From CAVPDE01 sp963702565 (GTDB lineage: Bacteria; Desulfobacterota; DSM-4660; Desulfatiglandales; HGW-15), in the NCBI GenBank assembly GCA_963702565.1, contig CAVPDE010000002.1, positions 1 to 64,000 on the forward strand: a stretch of 64,000 nt of DNA. The letters run 5' to 3'. The position numbers were made by a program, and so were the translations under genes. How positions within the stretch are numbered: the stretch's first letter is position 1; every line of letters starts with the position of its first letter. Under the pieces are notes generated by a model. It did not search any database. It was given only the letters and a program-made list of their open reading frames with translations, and had not been told where the DNA came from. Below are positions 1 to 8,585 of this stretch, piece by piece.

Positions 1-232
1 AAATCGTAACCGGCATCCTTCTTATCCACGCAATAGGCTGAATTGGTAATCGCTAGGAGGTGATTGTTAAATACGCAGTAGACTTGTAATCGCAACGCTC
101 ATTGATCTTCTCATCACCGATCCACATTGGCGGAGACAAACATCCAAAACATCATGGAAGGGCCTTGTCCTTGACACACAAGGGTGAAATCCGTGTAGTC
201 CGAGTCAACAAAAAAGGAAGTCCTTCACGTAA
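1..232 (-). pseudogene. possible degraded coding remnant at window edge
   Basis: No intact gene covers this stretch. On the minus strand two adjacent frames look protein-like. One gives a segment containing SDYTDFTLVCQG and MMFWMFVSANV (about 206 to 106). A neighbouring frame then gives GDEKINERCDYKSTAYL (about 120 to 65) before a stop. A GTG with an upstream GAGAAGGG at about 216 would enter the first frame only if one base of a T-run were removed. I read this as a frameshifted remnant of an unrecognised gene, but chance open frames are a real alternative. Confidence 0.2.
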
Positions 233-245
233 CCCTTCTCTTATT

Positions 246-407
246 TCAGACTGAAAACCGTTTGGCTTTTTCGCCTCCCCTGCGGCGAAGGCCATTGCCG
301 GTAGCAGATTGTTTTATGGGTTCATTTCGTTTGGCCTCAGATTGTTCAAATTGCTTGATCATCTCCTTGAGTTTCGCATCTAATTGATTTCGTCTATTTT
401 CTTCCAC
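246..407 (-). CDS. small basic protein, 53 aa, unknown function
   Basis: A short GTG-initiated frame begins VEENRRNQLDAKLKEM and ends GEKAKRFSV before TGA. The ribosome-binding site AAGGAG lies 7 bases before the GTG, which is the main reason to believe it. The N-terminal half is predicted helical and rich in Glu, Lys and Gln; the C-terminal half carries LRRRGGEKAKR, a strongly basic tail that could bind nucleic acid. No signal peptide or membrane segment is visible. It lies upstream of no obvious partner; the next gene on the same strand is the cysteine-rich gene at 539-829. I do not recognise the family. Confidence 0.5.
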   Translation of the reverse strand: MEENRRNQLDAKLKEMIKQFEQSEAKRNEPIKQSATGNGLRRRGGEKAKRFSV

Positions 408-538
408 GATTAGCTCCTTTTTCTCTTTACGGCATTTTATGGTTTCTTTGAGTGAATCGCCTTTTGAAATCAGTGTTCCTATCGGGGACGGTTGGAACCC
501 CTCGCATCGTTGAGGAGATTGGTTCTTTTGACGGGGGC

Positions 539-829
539 TTATCTCTCAGAATTCCCGTATCGCTTTTCTTGGCGCTGGTCCTTCGAAAGGCACAATTCTC
601 GATACTTACATGCAAACTGATCGCAATATTCGCTAGCTTTGCCAAAGCAGTCGAAGTTGCCTTCCTTTAGTTGCTTCCTATGAATGACATTGGAAATGAG
701 CGCTCTAAAGCAGGGATCGCAAAAAGAGGAGGTGAAATCATCAGGGCCCCATGGAAAGATAGTATCTTTTTCCCACTCTTCGCCGCATTTGATACATTTC
801 ACCCGCAGTTTTCGAGAGTTAGTCGGCAT
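539..829 (-). CDS. small cysteine-rich metal-binding protein, 96 aa
   Basis: The protein starts MPTNSRKLRVKC. A longer upstream frame exists, but the extension is not protein-like, and this ATG has a purine-rich GTGGGGA upstream. Eight cysteines fall in two groups. C12-x2-C15 and C37-x2-C40 form a typical four-cysteine zinc ribbon. C61, C69, C74 and C80 (spacing 7, 4, 5) form a second set that could bind zinc or an iron-sulfur cluster. The C-terminus is charged. There is no signal peptide, so it should be cytoplasmic. The first half resembles zinc-ribbon nucleic-acid or protein adaptors; the exact function is unknown. Confidence 0.6.
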   Translation of the reverse strand: MPTNSRKLRVKCIKCGEEWEKDTIFPWGPDDFTSSFCDPCFRALISNVIHRKQLKEGNFDCFGKASEYCDQFACKYRELCLSKDQRQEKRYGNSER

Positions 830-1576
830 AGTAATCTTGAGTTTCCCCACTTGATAATAAAGGATAATGCGATTGTTCGACCCCTGCTGATCAAAAAGCT
901 CACCTGCGGGAAAAATCAGACGCAAGAGGAGCTCATTTCTAACTGTTTTTCTCAGTTTGGATTAGGAAGGCTATGTCTCAATCTTACGTCGGGCTCCTCT
1001 TATTGCGCTTATTCGTCAAGATCACGAGGTGCCCTCAAGATTATGCTTCCCGGACCTCCACTATCAGTCCTAATTTTTCCGCTTACCAATTATTTATGCA
1101 AGAAACGTGCGGGCTCGGCTCTTGGGATAATTTCCTCCTGTTTTCTAAACGTTAGACCTGAGAAGAATGAGGGTCCCACTGAACACGATCTATCACTACG
1201 TCAAGAATTGTTCTTCCGTTGACAACATTTGTAACCGTGGAGCCGAAAAGGGGATTTCTTGGTCAAAATAAGGATTTGGTGGGCGGCAGACTTTATGGAA
1301 ATCCAATTGAGGCTCTTCGCAATGTACGACGCTTCAAGAAAGGTGACATTACGGCTGCTGAATTGGGACGACGGTTGCGTCTGAAGAAGACAAGAAAGCT
1401 TTGGTGAGCTATGCCAGCTACACCGTGAAAAATCGATGAATGATCGATGCTCAGGTGGCGTGGTCCGGTCTCTCCGCCGGCTCTCTTCTCTCAACCGGCA
1501 AAGCGTATTTTCTTGCTCCTAATCTTTGACAATTTCGTGTAAAATGGCCCCCTGTTGAGAAAGCTGAGGATGGGTG
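830..1576. other. gene-poor stretch upstream of the alcohol dehydrogenase
   Basis: About 750 bases without a convincing gene. The only frame with coding-like character is 1219-1407 (+), which could start at TTG and ends KKGDITAAELGRRLRL...KLW before TGA. It has no ribosome-binding site and no family I recognise, so it may be the 3' remnant of a lost gene. Overlapping frames on either strand between 671 and 1494 look like shadows. No hairpin with a T-run and no tRNA is seen. Confidence 0.35.
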
Positions 1577-2794
1577 ATGCGCACGATCTATTTCGAAAAA
1601 AGTATCCCCAAAATCCTGCTATCCAAAGCGCTGCAGGCGATCTGGCCGAATGTCATTTACTCGCGTTTGTCCCCTACCCGTTTCGTGGATCTTCCTGAGC
1701 AAGCGTTGCCCGGTGCCGACTGGGTAAAGGTGCGGAATCGGTTGTGCGGTATCTGCGCCAGCGACTTGCACTTGCTCTTTCTCGACGTCGATCCCAGGGT
1801 GAGCCCCGCTGCTCTGCCGGGCACCAAAACGATCTACCTCGGCCATGAATTGATAGGCGAGGTGACGGAGGTCGGTTCGGGTGTTACGACGCTTAAAGTT
1901 GGAGACCGGGTCATTCTCGATTCCCCGGAAGCAAACTGCCTCAATCAGGAGATCCAACCCCTCTGTCGCCACTGTCACGACAGTAACCATGCTCTATGCG
2001 AGAATTCCTCTCTGGCCCGAGGTCCCAGGGGCATGGGCGGTGGCTGGGGGGACAGCTTCACCGTTCACGAGACAGGCGTTTATCGCGTGCCGGAAGAGTT
2101 GGATGACGAAACAGCCCTGATGATGGAGCCGCTCTCCGTTGGTGTGCGCGCCGCTCTGCGCTGCTTGCCTCGAACCGATCAACACGTGCTGGTCGTCGGG
2201 AGTGGGATGATTGGCCTCGCCGTGGTTGACGCCCTTCGCGCCCTTTCGCCTGCTTGCCATATCACAGCCATGGCCCGCTACCCTCATCAGGTGGAGATGG
2301 CTCGAAAACTGGGCGCCCATGAAGTCATTACCCGCGAGGACCCCTATGTCGCGGCCGCACGCATCACAGGCGGAAAGCTTTATACCGGCAAGTTCAGAAA
2401 TCGCATGATCCTGGGCGGCTTCGACGTGGTCTATGATTGCATCGGCTCGGACAAAACCCTGCAGGACAGCCTTCGCTGGGCAAGGGCCGGCGGCACCGTT
2501 GTGCTGGCGGGAGTGAACCTGAAGCCCATGCATGTGGATCTGACACCGGTCTGGTATCAGGAGGTCTCTTTGAAAGGCCTATACGCTCACGGCATGGAAG
2601 AATGGAACGGCCGCAGACAACCGACTTATGATCTGACCGCCGAACTGCTCCTGAAAAAGGAACTGCGCGTAGAGGGATTGATCACGCACCGTTTTCCTTT
2701 AGAGGATTGGCGCACGGCTGTTCGCACGGCCAAGGACAAACGCAGTGGCGCCATCAAGGTGATTTTGGATATGGGATCGAAATCCGATGGGTGA
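1577..2794 (+). CDS. zinc-dependent alcohol dehydrogenase (MDR superfamily)
   Basis: A 405-residue medium-chain dehydrogenase that should oxidise an alcohol or polyol with NAD(P)+ in the cytoplasm. The GroES-like half shows the catalytic-zinc motif CGICASD near residue 58 and GHELIGEV near 90. The structural-zinc lobe is atypical: cysteines occur as NC...LCRHCHDSNHALC instead of the usual evenly spaced four. The Rossmann half has GSGMIGL (about residue 211) for the dinucleotide and later FDVVYDCIGS. A GTG three bases upstream is in frame, but GAGGA at 1566-1570 spaces better from ATG 1577. It stands alone, converging with the MFS gene that follows. Substrate cannot be told. Confidence 0.85.
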   Translation: MRTIYFEKSIPKILLSKALQAIWPNVIYSRLSPTRFVDLPEQALPGADWVKVRNRLCGICASDLHLLFLDVDPRVSPAALPGTKTIYLGHELIGEVTEVGSGVTTLKVGDRVILDSPEANCLNQEIQPLCRHCHDSNHALCENSSLARGPRGMGGGWGDSFTVHETGVYRVPEELDDETALMMEPLSVGVRAALRCLPRTDQHVLVVGSGMIGLAVVDALRALSPACHITAMARYPHQVEMARKLGAHEVITREDPYVAAARITGGKLYTGKFRNRMILGGFDVVYDCIGSDKTLQDSLRWARAGGTVVLAGVNLKPMHVDLTPVWYQEVSLKGLYAHGMEEWNGRRQPTYDLTAELLLKKELRVEGLITHRFPLEDWRTAVRTAKDKRSGAIKVILDMGSKSDG

Positions 2795-2845
2795 AAACCG
2801 TATGTGTTTATTAGACGATACAAGGTCCTTCGCTTAGAACCAGCG

Positions 2846-4036
2846 TCAGCCCGCGATATCGTGGCGGGATGGTCCTGGCCTGCTGCGGTTTGCTCGCAGG
2901 AGGGGACAAAGCCCGCCAATCGCTCCGAAGACGACGATGGGGCTCACACCGGCCAGAATGCCCACAGATGCCTGGTGCCAGAGGCTTCCGAGTTCCCTAC
3001 CCACCAAGGCAGCCGTAGGCCCAAGGACGAAACCCGCGCCGACCAACCCCTCGTGCATCCCGGCGGATTTGACGGCTGCATTGCCGGTCACCATCGCATA
3101 GTAGAGACTCGCGTAGTAGCTCACCCCGTGCGACGCGCCGAACACGAAAAGGCCGACAGCAATCACGCCTCCTTGACCTCCGGAAAGCGCGAGCAGGAAA
3201 CCAATCGGTATCAAGATAGCTACAAGGGCCAGGATAGATCGCCGGCCTTGCCAGTACTGGGTTCTCTGCATGACCAGGAATATGACGGCTCGCCCGGCAT
3301 CCAGGCATCCGGCGAGCGCTGTCTGCCCCGCGACCGTGTAGCCCAGATTGCTGAGAAGGATGGGCAGCAACGGCGACAGCACGAACAGCATGGCATACCC
3401 TGCTACCATGGACGATCGGCTGGATATCATCAGCGCACCGAGCCAACGAAGGCGCTCGGTACTGGGCCGTTCAGGGTGGTCTGCGGCCAGGTGATGAGGT
3501 TTGGGCTGGAGACCCAGAACGAGAGCCATGGGCACCACCATGCCCCCTGCCGCACAGAGGAACAGGCCGGCTCCCGTGTGCTCGATGATCGGGCCGGAAG
3601 CCCACACGGCGAGGGGCACGGACACGGACCAGGCGACGTTGAATTTCCCGATGGACCGTGAGGCCCCCAAAGGAGTCAGCCCAGCGCTGACGTAGCTTTC
3701 CACGATGGGCCACATCATTGCGTTCAACCACGAGAAGGCAAGAAAGCCTACTGCAAGCAGCCATCCCCGGGGCCAGTGGTAAACAAACGCGAGCATTGCG
3801 ATCTGACCCGCCAGGAGGCACAGAACAGCCCGTCTGTTGCCGAACCAATGGGCCGTGCGATGGCTGGGCAGAGCCCCGACCACGTAAACGGCGCCCATGC
3901 ACAGCGCCAGGAGAAGGTTTTCGGTCTCTCCGAAGCCCAGAGCCTCTCGGGTGTAGAAGTAGACCCCACGGTGCACCAGGACAGTGGCGAACTCTTCGAT
4001 GAAGGTGAAGACAAGCAAACGGGTGAGGTGAATCAT
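2846..4036 (-). CDS. MFS transporter, 12-TM type
   Basis: A hydrophobic protein of about 396 residues with the alternating membrane segments of a major facilitator. It starts MIHLTRLLVFTFIEEF; the frame is open a further 38 codons upstream, but that part is polar and unlike a transporter. Visible helices include LLALCMGAVYVVGALP, AMLAFVYHWP and the second-half segments around GYAMLFVLSPLLPILL and VIAVGLFVFGASHGVSYY. Inner-membrane secondary transport is inferred; the substrate is unknown. It is transcribed away from the flavoprotein gene at 4268 across a region with two inverted repeats, so shared control is possible. Confidence 0.8.
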   Translation of the reverse strand: MIHLTRLLVFTFIEEFATVLVHRGVYFYTREALGFGETENLLLALCMGAVYVVGALPSHRTAHWFGNRRAVLCLLAGQIAMLAFVYHWPRGWLLAVGFLAFSWLNAMMWPIVESYVSAGLTPLGASRSIGKFNVAWSVSVPLAVWASGPIIEHTGAGLFLCAAGGMVVPMALVLGLQPKPHHLAADHPERPSTERLRWLGALMISSRSSMVAGYAMLFVLSPLLPILLSNLGYTVAGQTALAGCLDAGRAVIFLVMQRTQYWQGRRSILALVAILIPIGFLLALSGGQGGVIAVGLFVFGASHGVSYYASLYYAMVTGNAAVKSAGMHEGLVGAGFVLGPTAALVGRELGSLWHQASVGILAGVSPIVVFGAIGGLCPLLRANRSRPGPSRHDIAG

Positions 4037-4099
4037 GCGGAAATCGGCGATAAGAAGTTCTCTATTGATCAGCGGACTATAGGGAATTCGGCCTGATGT

Positions 4100-4171
4100 G
4101 TCAAGGCGGCCGGAGGGAGGGGCACCTTGACGGGGGACGCATGCTGCCATAGAATGCTTTCAACATTCTAT
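4100..4171. promoter_or_regulatory. two inverted repeats in a divergent intergenic region
   Basis: GTCAAGG (4100-4106) is mirrored by CCTTGAC (4125-4131). A second perfect 8-bp inverted repeat, ATAGAATG (4149-4156) and CATTCTAT (4164-4171), is separated by 7 bases. Both lie between the divergent MFS gene (start 4036) and flavoprotein gene (start 4268). The second has the size and spacing of a dimeric repressor operator. No regulator gene is adjacent, so the operator role is inference. Confidence 0.35.
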
Positions 4172-4267
4172 CCGAAACCGAAAGAGATGTTATCTTTGCG
4201 GTTTTGATGGAATACCCGACGCTAAACCAAATTAAGTAAGGCCGCAATCCAAAAGAGGAGTTGCCCT

Positions 4268-5653
4268 ATGCGTTTTGTTGTCCTGAACGGAAGTCCGAAA
4301 GGTGAGGTGAGCGCCACCATGCAGTCTGTCCGGTTCATTCAGAAGAAGTACCCGAACCACGAGTTCCTGATTCACAACATTTCCCAGCGCCTATCAAAGC
4401 TTGAGGAGGATGAAGAGGCTTTCCGGGAGGTCATCCGGAGCATAGGTTCGGCAGACGGAGTTCTTTGGGCTTTTCCCCTATACTATTTCCTCGTCCACTC
4501 CCAATACAAGCGTTTCATAGAGCTCCTATGGGAAAGGGGTTCTACAGAGGTCTTCAAGGACAAGTACGCGGCAGTCTTTTCCACCTCGATCCATTTTTTC
4601 GACCACATCGCGCACACCTACTTGAATGCCGTTTGTGACGATCTCTCCATGCGCTTCTTCGGTGGGTTTTCCGCAGACATGTACGACCTTCTCAAGGAGA
4701 GAGAAAGAGAGAGATTGCTGACCTTTGTTTCCGGTTTCTTCGAGGCAACCCGAAACAGGGCCCCCACCTTGAGAAACCATCCGCCTCTGGTTCCCGTCAG
4801 ACTGGATTATTCCCCAGGTGAACCAAAGGAGGCCATGGATGCGGGCGGGAAGAAGATCGTGATCCTTCACGATGTCAAAGATCCGCAATCCAACGCGGGC
4901 AGGATGATGGATGTTCTTCGCAAGAAGCTCGCCGGCAAGCCGGAGCTCTACAACCTTTTTGATGTTAACATCCAAGGCGGTTGCCTAGGGTGCATTCAAT
5001 GCGGGTACGATAACCAGTGTGCTTATGCGGGCAAAGACGATTTCATCGAGTTCTTCAATACCAAGGTGAAGACCGCGGATATCCTGGTCTTTGCCGGGAC
5101 AATCACGGATCGTTACCTCTCCTCAAGATGGAAACTGTTCTTCGACAGGAGCTTTTTCAACACCCACACCCCGTCCTTTGCCGGGAAGCAGATCGGGTTC
5201 GTCCTGTCCGGGCCTTTGGCCCAGTTGCCGCATCTCAGGCAGGTCATGGAGGCGTACACGGAAACTCAACAAGCCAACTTTGCCGGAGTGGTGTCGGATG
5301 AAGGCTCCGACTCGGCCCACTTGGATGAGAAGCTGTCCGCCCTGGCGCACCATCTCCTCGATTCTGCCTCCAGGGGCTACATCAAACCCATGACTTTTCT
5401 GGGCGTGGGCGCTCTGAAGGTTTTCCGGGACGACATCTATGGGAGACTCCGATTCCCCTTTCAGGCCGACCACAAGTACTACAAGGAACATGGTCTTTAC
5501 GACTTCCCCCAGAAGCACTATCGGGTTCGCATCAGGAACGGCATTCTTGGACTTCTTAGCCGTCTCCCCTCGTTTCGAAAAGAAGTTTACAAAAGGCGCA
5601 TGAAAGGTGAAATGATCAAACCGTTGACGGATTTCATTGATCAGACCCCCTAA
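4268..5653 (+). CDS. tandem flavodoxin-fold iron-sulfur flavoprotein (NADPH-dependent FMN reductase family)
   Basis: A 461-residue protein made of two flavodoxin-like domains. The first (about 1-180) opens VVLNGSPKGEVSATMQS, the FMN-phosphate loop. The second (about 195-380) opens KIVILHDVKDPQSNAGRM and carries C239-x2-C242-x2-C245-x5-C251, the compact cysteine motif that binds a [4Fe-4S] cluster in Isf-type flavoproteins. Such proteins pass electrons from ferredoxin or NAD(P)H to acceptors in anaerobes. The first domain lacks the cysteines. The last 80 residues are basic and not recognised. GAGGAG at 4255-4260 sets the ATG. The next gene follows by 16 bases, suggesting an operon. Confidence 0.8.
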   Translation: MRFVVLNGSPKGEVSATMQSVRFIQKKYPNHEFLIHNISQRLSKLEEDEEAFREVIRSIGSADGVLWAFPLYYFLVHSQYKRFIELLWERGSTEVFKDKYAAVFSTSIHFFDHIAHTYLNAVCDDLSMRFFGGFSADMYDLLKERERERLLTFVSGFFEATRNRAPTLRNHPPLVPVRLDYSPGEPKEAMDAGGKKIVILHDVKDPQSNAGRMMDVLRKKLAGKPELYNLFDVNIQGGCLGCIQCGYDNQCAYAGKDDFIEFFNTKVKTADILVFAGTITDRYLSSRWKLFFDRSFFNTHTPSFAGKQIGFVLSGPLAQLPHLRQVMEAYTETQQANFAGVVSDEGSDSAHLDEKLSALAHHLLDSASRGYIKPMTFLGVGALKVFRDDIYGRLRFPFQADHKYYKEHGLYDFPQKHYRVRIRNGILGLLSRLPSFRKEVYKRRMKGEMIKPLTDFIDQTP

Positions 5654-5669
5654 TGCCTTTGGGAGCATC

Positions 5670-6290
5670 ATGGTGCCAGGAAAAACCGATAAACCGGTTA
5701 TCGTGCTGGACGTGGGCGGAGTGCTTGTGGGCTTTGACCTCAAGCCTTTGATCAGGGCCCTGTCAAAGAACCGCAGAGACAAAGTCACGCTTCCTCCTCT
5801 ATCAGCCATTGACAGGCTCTTTTTGCCGGTTCAGACAGGCGAGTCCTCTCTCGATGACATTGTCCCTGAACTCAATGCCTCTCTCAAAGTCTCCTTCCCT
5901 CCCGGCGAGTGGCGGGACCTCCTTTGCACCATCTTCACAGGCGAAATGCAGGGCATGAGGGAGATCCTGACCGAGCTCAAGAGGGACTTCTTTCTTGTCG
6001 GCCTCACCAACACCATTGAGCCGCACTGGGCTTTTGTGCTGCAGGCCTATGAGATCCTCCAACTTCTTGACGGATGCGTCGTTTCTTATGTGGAGGGCCT
6101 GGCAAAACCGGATCCCGCGATCTACAGGATGGTCGAAGAGCGGTACTGCAATGGCCGCCCGCCTCATTTCCACACCGACGACCTGCCCGAATATGTGGAA
6201 GCCGCCCGGCAAATGGGCTGGCGGTCAGAGTTGTTCAAGAGTCCGGTTCAGTTCAAGAACGCAGTCATGGGAAGACACACGAAGGAATGA
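5670..6290 (+). CDS. HAD-superfamily hydrolase
   Basis: A 206-residue HAD subfamily I hydrolase, probably a small-molecule phosphatase. Motif I is VLDVGGVLVGFD, where the nucleophile Asp is present and the usual second Asp is Gly, as in several YihX-like members. Motif II is GLTNT, motif III Lys lies in LAKPDPAIY, and motif IV is HTDDLPEYVEAA. The ATG at 5670 follows GGGAG by 5 bases; an in-frame TTG at 5637 would overlap the upstream gene and is less likely. The substrate is unknown; the tight spacing to the flavoprotein gene suggests co-transcription. Confidence 0.8.
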   Translation: MVPGKTDKPVIVLDVGGVLVGFDLKPLIRALSKNRRDKVTLPPLSAIDRLFLPVQTGESSLDDIVPELNASLKVSFPPGEWRDLLCTIFTGEMQGMREILTELKRDFFLVGLTNTIEPHWAFVLQAYEILQLLDGCVVSYVEGLAKPDPAIYRMVEERYCNGRPPHFHTDDLPEYVEAARQMGWRSELFKSPVQFKNAVMGRHTKE

Positions 6291-6327
6291 GGAATCGATC
6301 AAGGATCCAAAAGCCGCGACCTGATTC

Positions 6328-7761
6328 TCAGTCGGTGCTTACGGGGGCTTTTCCCCTACACCACAGGGGAAGGAGGCAGAGGACGACAACGACCACGTTG
6401 ATGAGGATTGAGACGAGCAGCACATCATGAAACGCCAACGGGATGGCCGTTCTCGAAGCAGAGGTCCCGTCCGTTCCAAGTTTGACAAGCCCCTCCTGAT
6501 AACCGTCCCTCCATGCTGAAAAAAGGGTTCCGGTCCAAGCCATTCCAACGGCAATGCCCACCTGCCTCTGGGTGGCAATGAGGGCCGAAGCCGTGCCCAG
6601 GTGTTCCCTGGTCACCGCGCCCATAATGATGCTGTTGTTGGCAGGCTGAAAAGTCCCGGCGCCCACCCCCAGCAGGACGAATACCGCTGCGACGGATCCC
6701 GTGGAACTCTGCAAATCAAAGCCGAGCATGAAAACGAAAGAAAGGGCGGCTGCGGCGGCGCCGATCGCCGCAAACCACACGCGGCCGAAGCGATCCGAAA
6801 GCCAGCCGCTGGCCGGGCCGAACACCAGGGTGGTCACAGAGGTCGCGGCCATCAACAAGCCGGCTTCGGAAGCCCGCATGTGAAGTCCCAGCATCAGGTA
6901 AAAGGGGATGATGAGCATGTAGGGAGGCGCTGCCACAAAGTGCAGAAGCAGCGCTCCCATGGCAGAGCTGAAGACCTTGTCTTTGAAAAGCGCCGGATCC
7001 AGGATCGGATTTTGAGCGCGGCGCTCCAGAAGTACGAAGACCGCGATCAAGGCGAGCCCTGTGCCTGCCAGAAGAAAAACCCGAAACGACACCAGCCCAT
7101 AATCCCTCATCTGGCTCACGCCGAAGACAAACAGAAAGATCCCTGCAGTGGACGTGAGGGTTCCCCGAAGATCCAGATTCAACTTCCCGTGCCTCGGCTG
7201 ATCCTTGTCCAGAAACACGATCGCCATGAGAAATGCCGCAAGCCCCAGGGGGATTCGGACGTAGAAAATCGAGCGCCAGTCGAGAAAGTCGAGCAGGGGT
7301 CCGCCGATCACAGGGCCGGCGATGAACCCCAGCGACACGGAAACTCCCAGGGAGCCGAGCCCTTTGCCCACTTCGTGGGCAGGGAACGCTTCCGTGACAA
7401 TCGCCGCACCGCAGGAGATGGTCATGGCGGCGCCCACGGCCTGAAGCGTTCTGAAGAAAATCAACTGTCCGATGCTGTCGGCAAGGGCGCAGGCCAGCAG
7501 CCCCAGGGTGAAAACTGCGATCCCGACCAGGAAGATCCTCTTGCGGCCCACCATGTCTCCGATCTTTCCGATGATGAGCATCGAGCTCGTGCTGACCAGG
7601 ACAAAGGCGACGCTCACCCACATAACCACCGACACGTCCGCCTTAAAGACACGGGTCAGCACGGGGAAGGCGATGTTGGTAATGCTCGCATCCATCGTCG
7701 CCATCATGGTGGTCACGGCGACGGTGACCAGGACTTTCCATTTATTTCGGTTCATTCCCAT
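6328..7761 (-). CDS. MFS drug transporter, DHA2 (14-TM) family
   Basis: About 477 residues with the layout of EmrB/QacA-type proton antiporters. It begins MGMNRNKWKVLVTVAVTT, and the first membrane helix carries MMATMDASITNIAFP, the family signature near helix 1. The loop motif GKIGDMVGRKRIFLVG lies between helices 2 and 3, and the helix-5 motif is GFIAGPVIGGPLLD. It should export hydrophobic compounds across the inner membrane. The start overlaps the end of the upstream idi gene by 20 bases, so the two are probably translated from one message. A second in-frame ATG lies two codons on. Confidence 0.85.
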   Translation of the reverse strand: MGMNRNKWKVLVTVAVTTMMATMDASITNIAFPVLTRVFKADVSVVMWVSVAFVLVSTSSMLIIGKIGDMVGRKRIFLVGIAVFTLGLLACALADSIGQLIFFRTLQAVGAAMTISCGAAIVTEAFPAHEVGKGLGSLGVSVSLGFIAGPVIGGPLLDFLDWRSIFYVRIPLGLAAFLMAIVFLDKDQPRHGKLNLDLRGTLTSTAGIFLFVFGVSQMRDYGLVSFRVFLLAGTGLALIAVFVLLERRAQNPILDPALFKDKVFSSAMGALLLHFVAAPPYMLIIPFYLMLGLHMRASEAGLLMAATSVTTLVFGPASGWLSDRFGRVWFAAIGAAAAALSFVFMLGFDLQSSTGSVAAVFVLLGVGAGTFQPANNSIIMGAVTREHLGTASALIATQRQVGIAVGMAWTGTLFSAWRDGYQEGLVKLGTDGTSASRTAIPLAFHDVLLVSILINVVVVVLCLLPLWCRGKAPVSTD

Positions 7762-8347
7762 CGTTCCGACAAGAAGACGGATCTCCTGGACAAGACTTAG
7801 CGCATGCAGAGTAGTCCTGCATGAGCGGATGCCGGGAGAGCGACCTGGCCTCATCTATGGACCAATAAGAATATCTCTCCGGGCACTTCTTGATGCTGGA
7901 CAAGAAATCCTTCCATGATACCCATTGATAGGCCGCAACCTCCTCCCTGTTGGGCTTCGGCTCATCGCTTGTGCAGCCCAAATAAACGGGGCAGATTTCA
8001 TTTTCAACAATGCCTTGAAAGGGCGGAGCCTGGTAGCGGTAATCAGGCAGCGCGCACACAAGATCCATGGCGCGCATACCCAGTTCATAGTCGAGCCGAC
8101 GTCTAATCGCATCTTCCATCGATTCATTGGGTCCAGGATGACCACAAACACTATTGGTCCATACCCCAGGCCAAACTTTCTTAACGAGGGCCCGTTGAGT
8201 GATAAGCAGCTCCCCCCTTCGGTTGAAAATGAAACAGGAGAATCCCAGGTGGAGAGGCGTCGAGCCATGATGACTCATCAGTTTTTCAGCCGTTCCCGTG
8301 GGGTCCCCGGCGTCATTCACCAGGACAATGAGTTCCTCGTGCTTCAT
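7742..8347 (-). CDS. idi: isopentenyl-diphosphate delta-isomerase, type I
   Basis: Interconverts isopentenyl and dimethylallyl diphosphate in isoprenoid synthesis. The Nudix-fold protein matches the Escherichia coli enzyme closely: LHLGFSCFIFN, WPGVWTNSVCGHPG with catalytic Cys68, and ENEICPVY with catalytic Glu117 (counted from the ATG at 8347). An AAAGGA lies upstream. A frame extending 13 codons further to 8386 is possible but does not match the family N-terminus. The last ~20 residues (CAKSCPGDPSSC) go beyond the family core and overlap the MFS start. Confidence 0.9.
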   Translation of the reverse strand: MKHEELIVLVNDAGDPTGTAEKLMSHHGSTPLHLGFSCFIFNRRGELLITQRALVKKVWPGVWTNSVCGHPGPNESMEDAIRRRLDYELGMRAMDLVCALPDYRYQAPPFQGIVENEICPVYLGCTSDEPKPNREEVAAYQWVSWKDFLSSIKKCPERYSYWSIDEARSLSRHPLMQDYSACAKSCPGDPSSCRNDGNEPK

Positions 8348-8511
8348 CGCCCAAGAGTATCCTTTGTCCACCGATCCTTCCACCATAAAATACCTGGCCC
8401 TCTTTATTGAACTTGAATCCGTAGCGGATGAAGCCGACGTCAGAGAGCAGGCTGGCCATCGGGGTCTGGAATTGTTATAAGGATTTTAGTCTGAAGACCT
8501 GTTTTTTGAGT

Positions 8512-8539
8512 TTGATTAATGATGGAGATGGGTTACTAT
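8512..8539 (+). promoter_or_regulatory. sigma-70 type promoter of hisB
   Basis: TTGATT (8512-8517), a 16-base spacer and TACTAT (8534-8539) lie 47 bases before the hisB ATG. A closely similar copy is found at 11461-11488, which supports that the element is functional. Confidence 0.5.
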
Positions 8540-8585
8540 AGAACTCATGTTGAAGCGTCGGGAAGCGTTAGGGGAAGGATGATCC

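Noticed and set aside
1219..1407. 62-aa plus-strand frame
   Set aside because: Coding-like composition but no ribosome-binding site, no recognised family and a weak TTG start; kept only as a note in the gap entry.
2804..3661. 285-aa plus-strand frame
   Set aside because: Antisense of the MFS transporter gene; the real gene has clear membrane helices.
6309..6353. AAAAGCC...GGCTTTT stem as a two-way terminator between the HAD and MFS genes
   Set aside because: Only 7 bp with a loop of about 30 bases, partly inside the MFS coding end; too weak to call.
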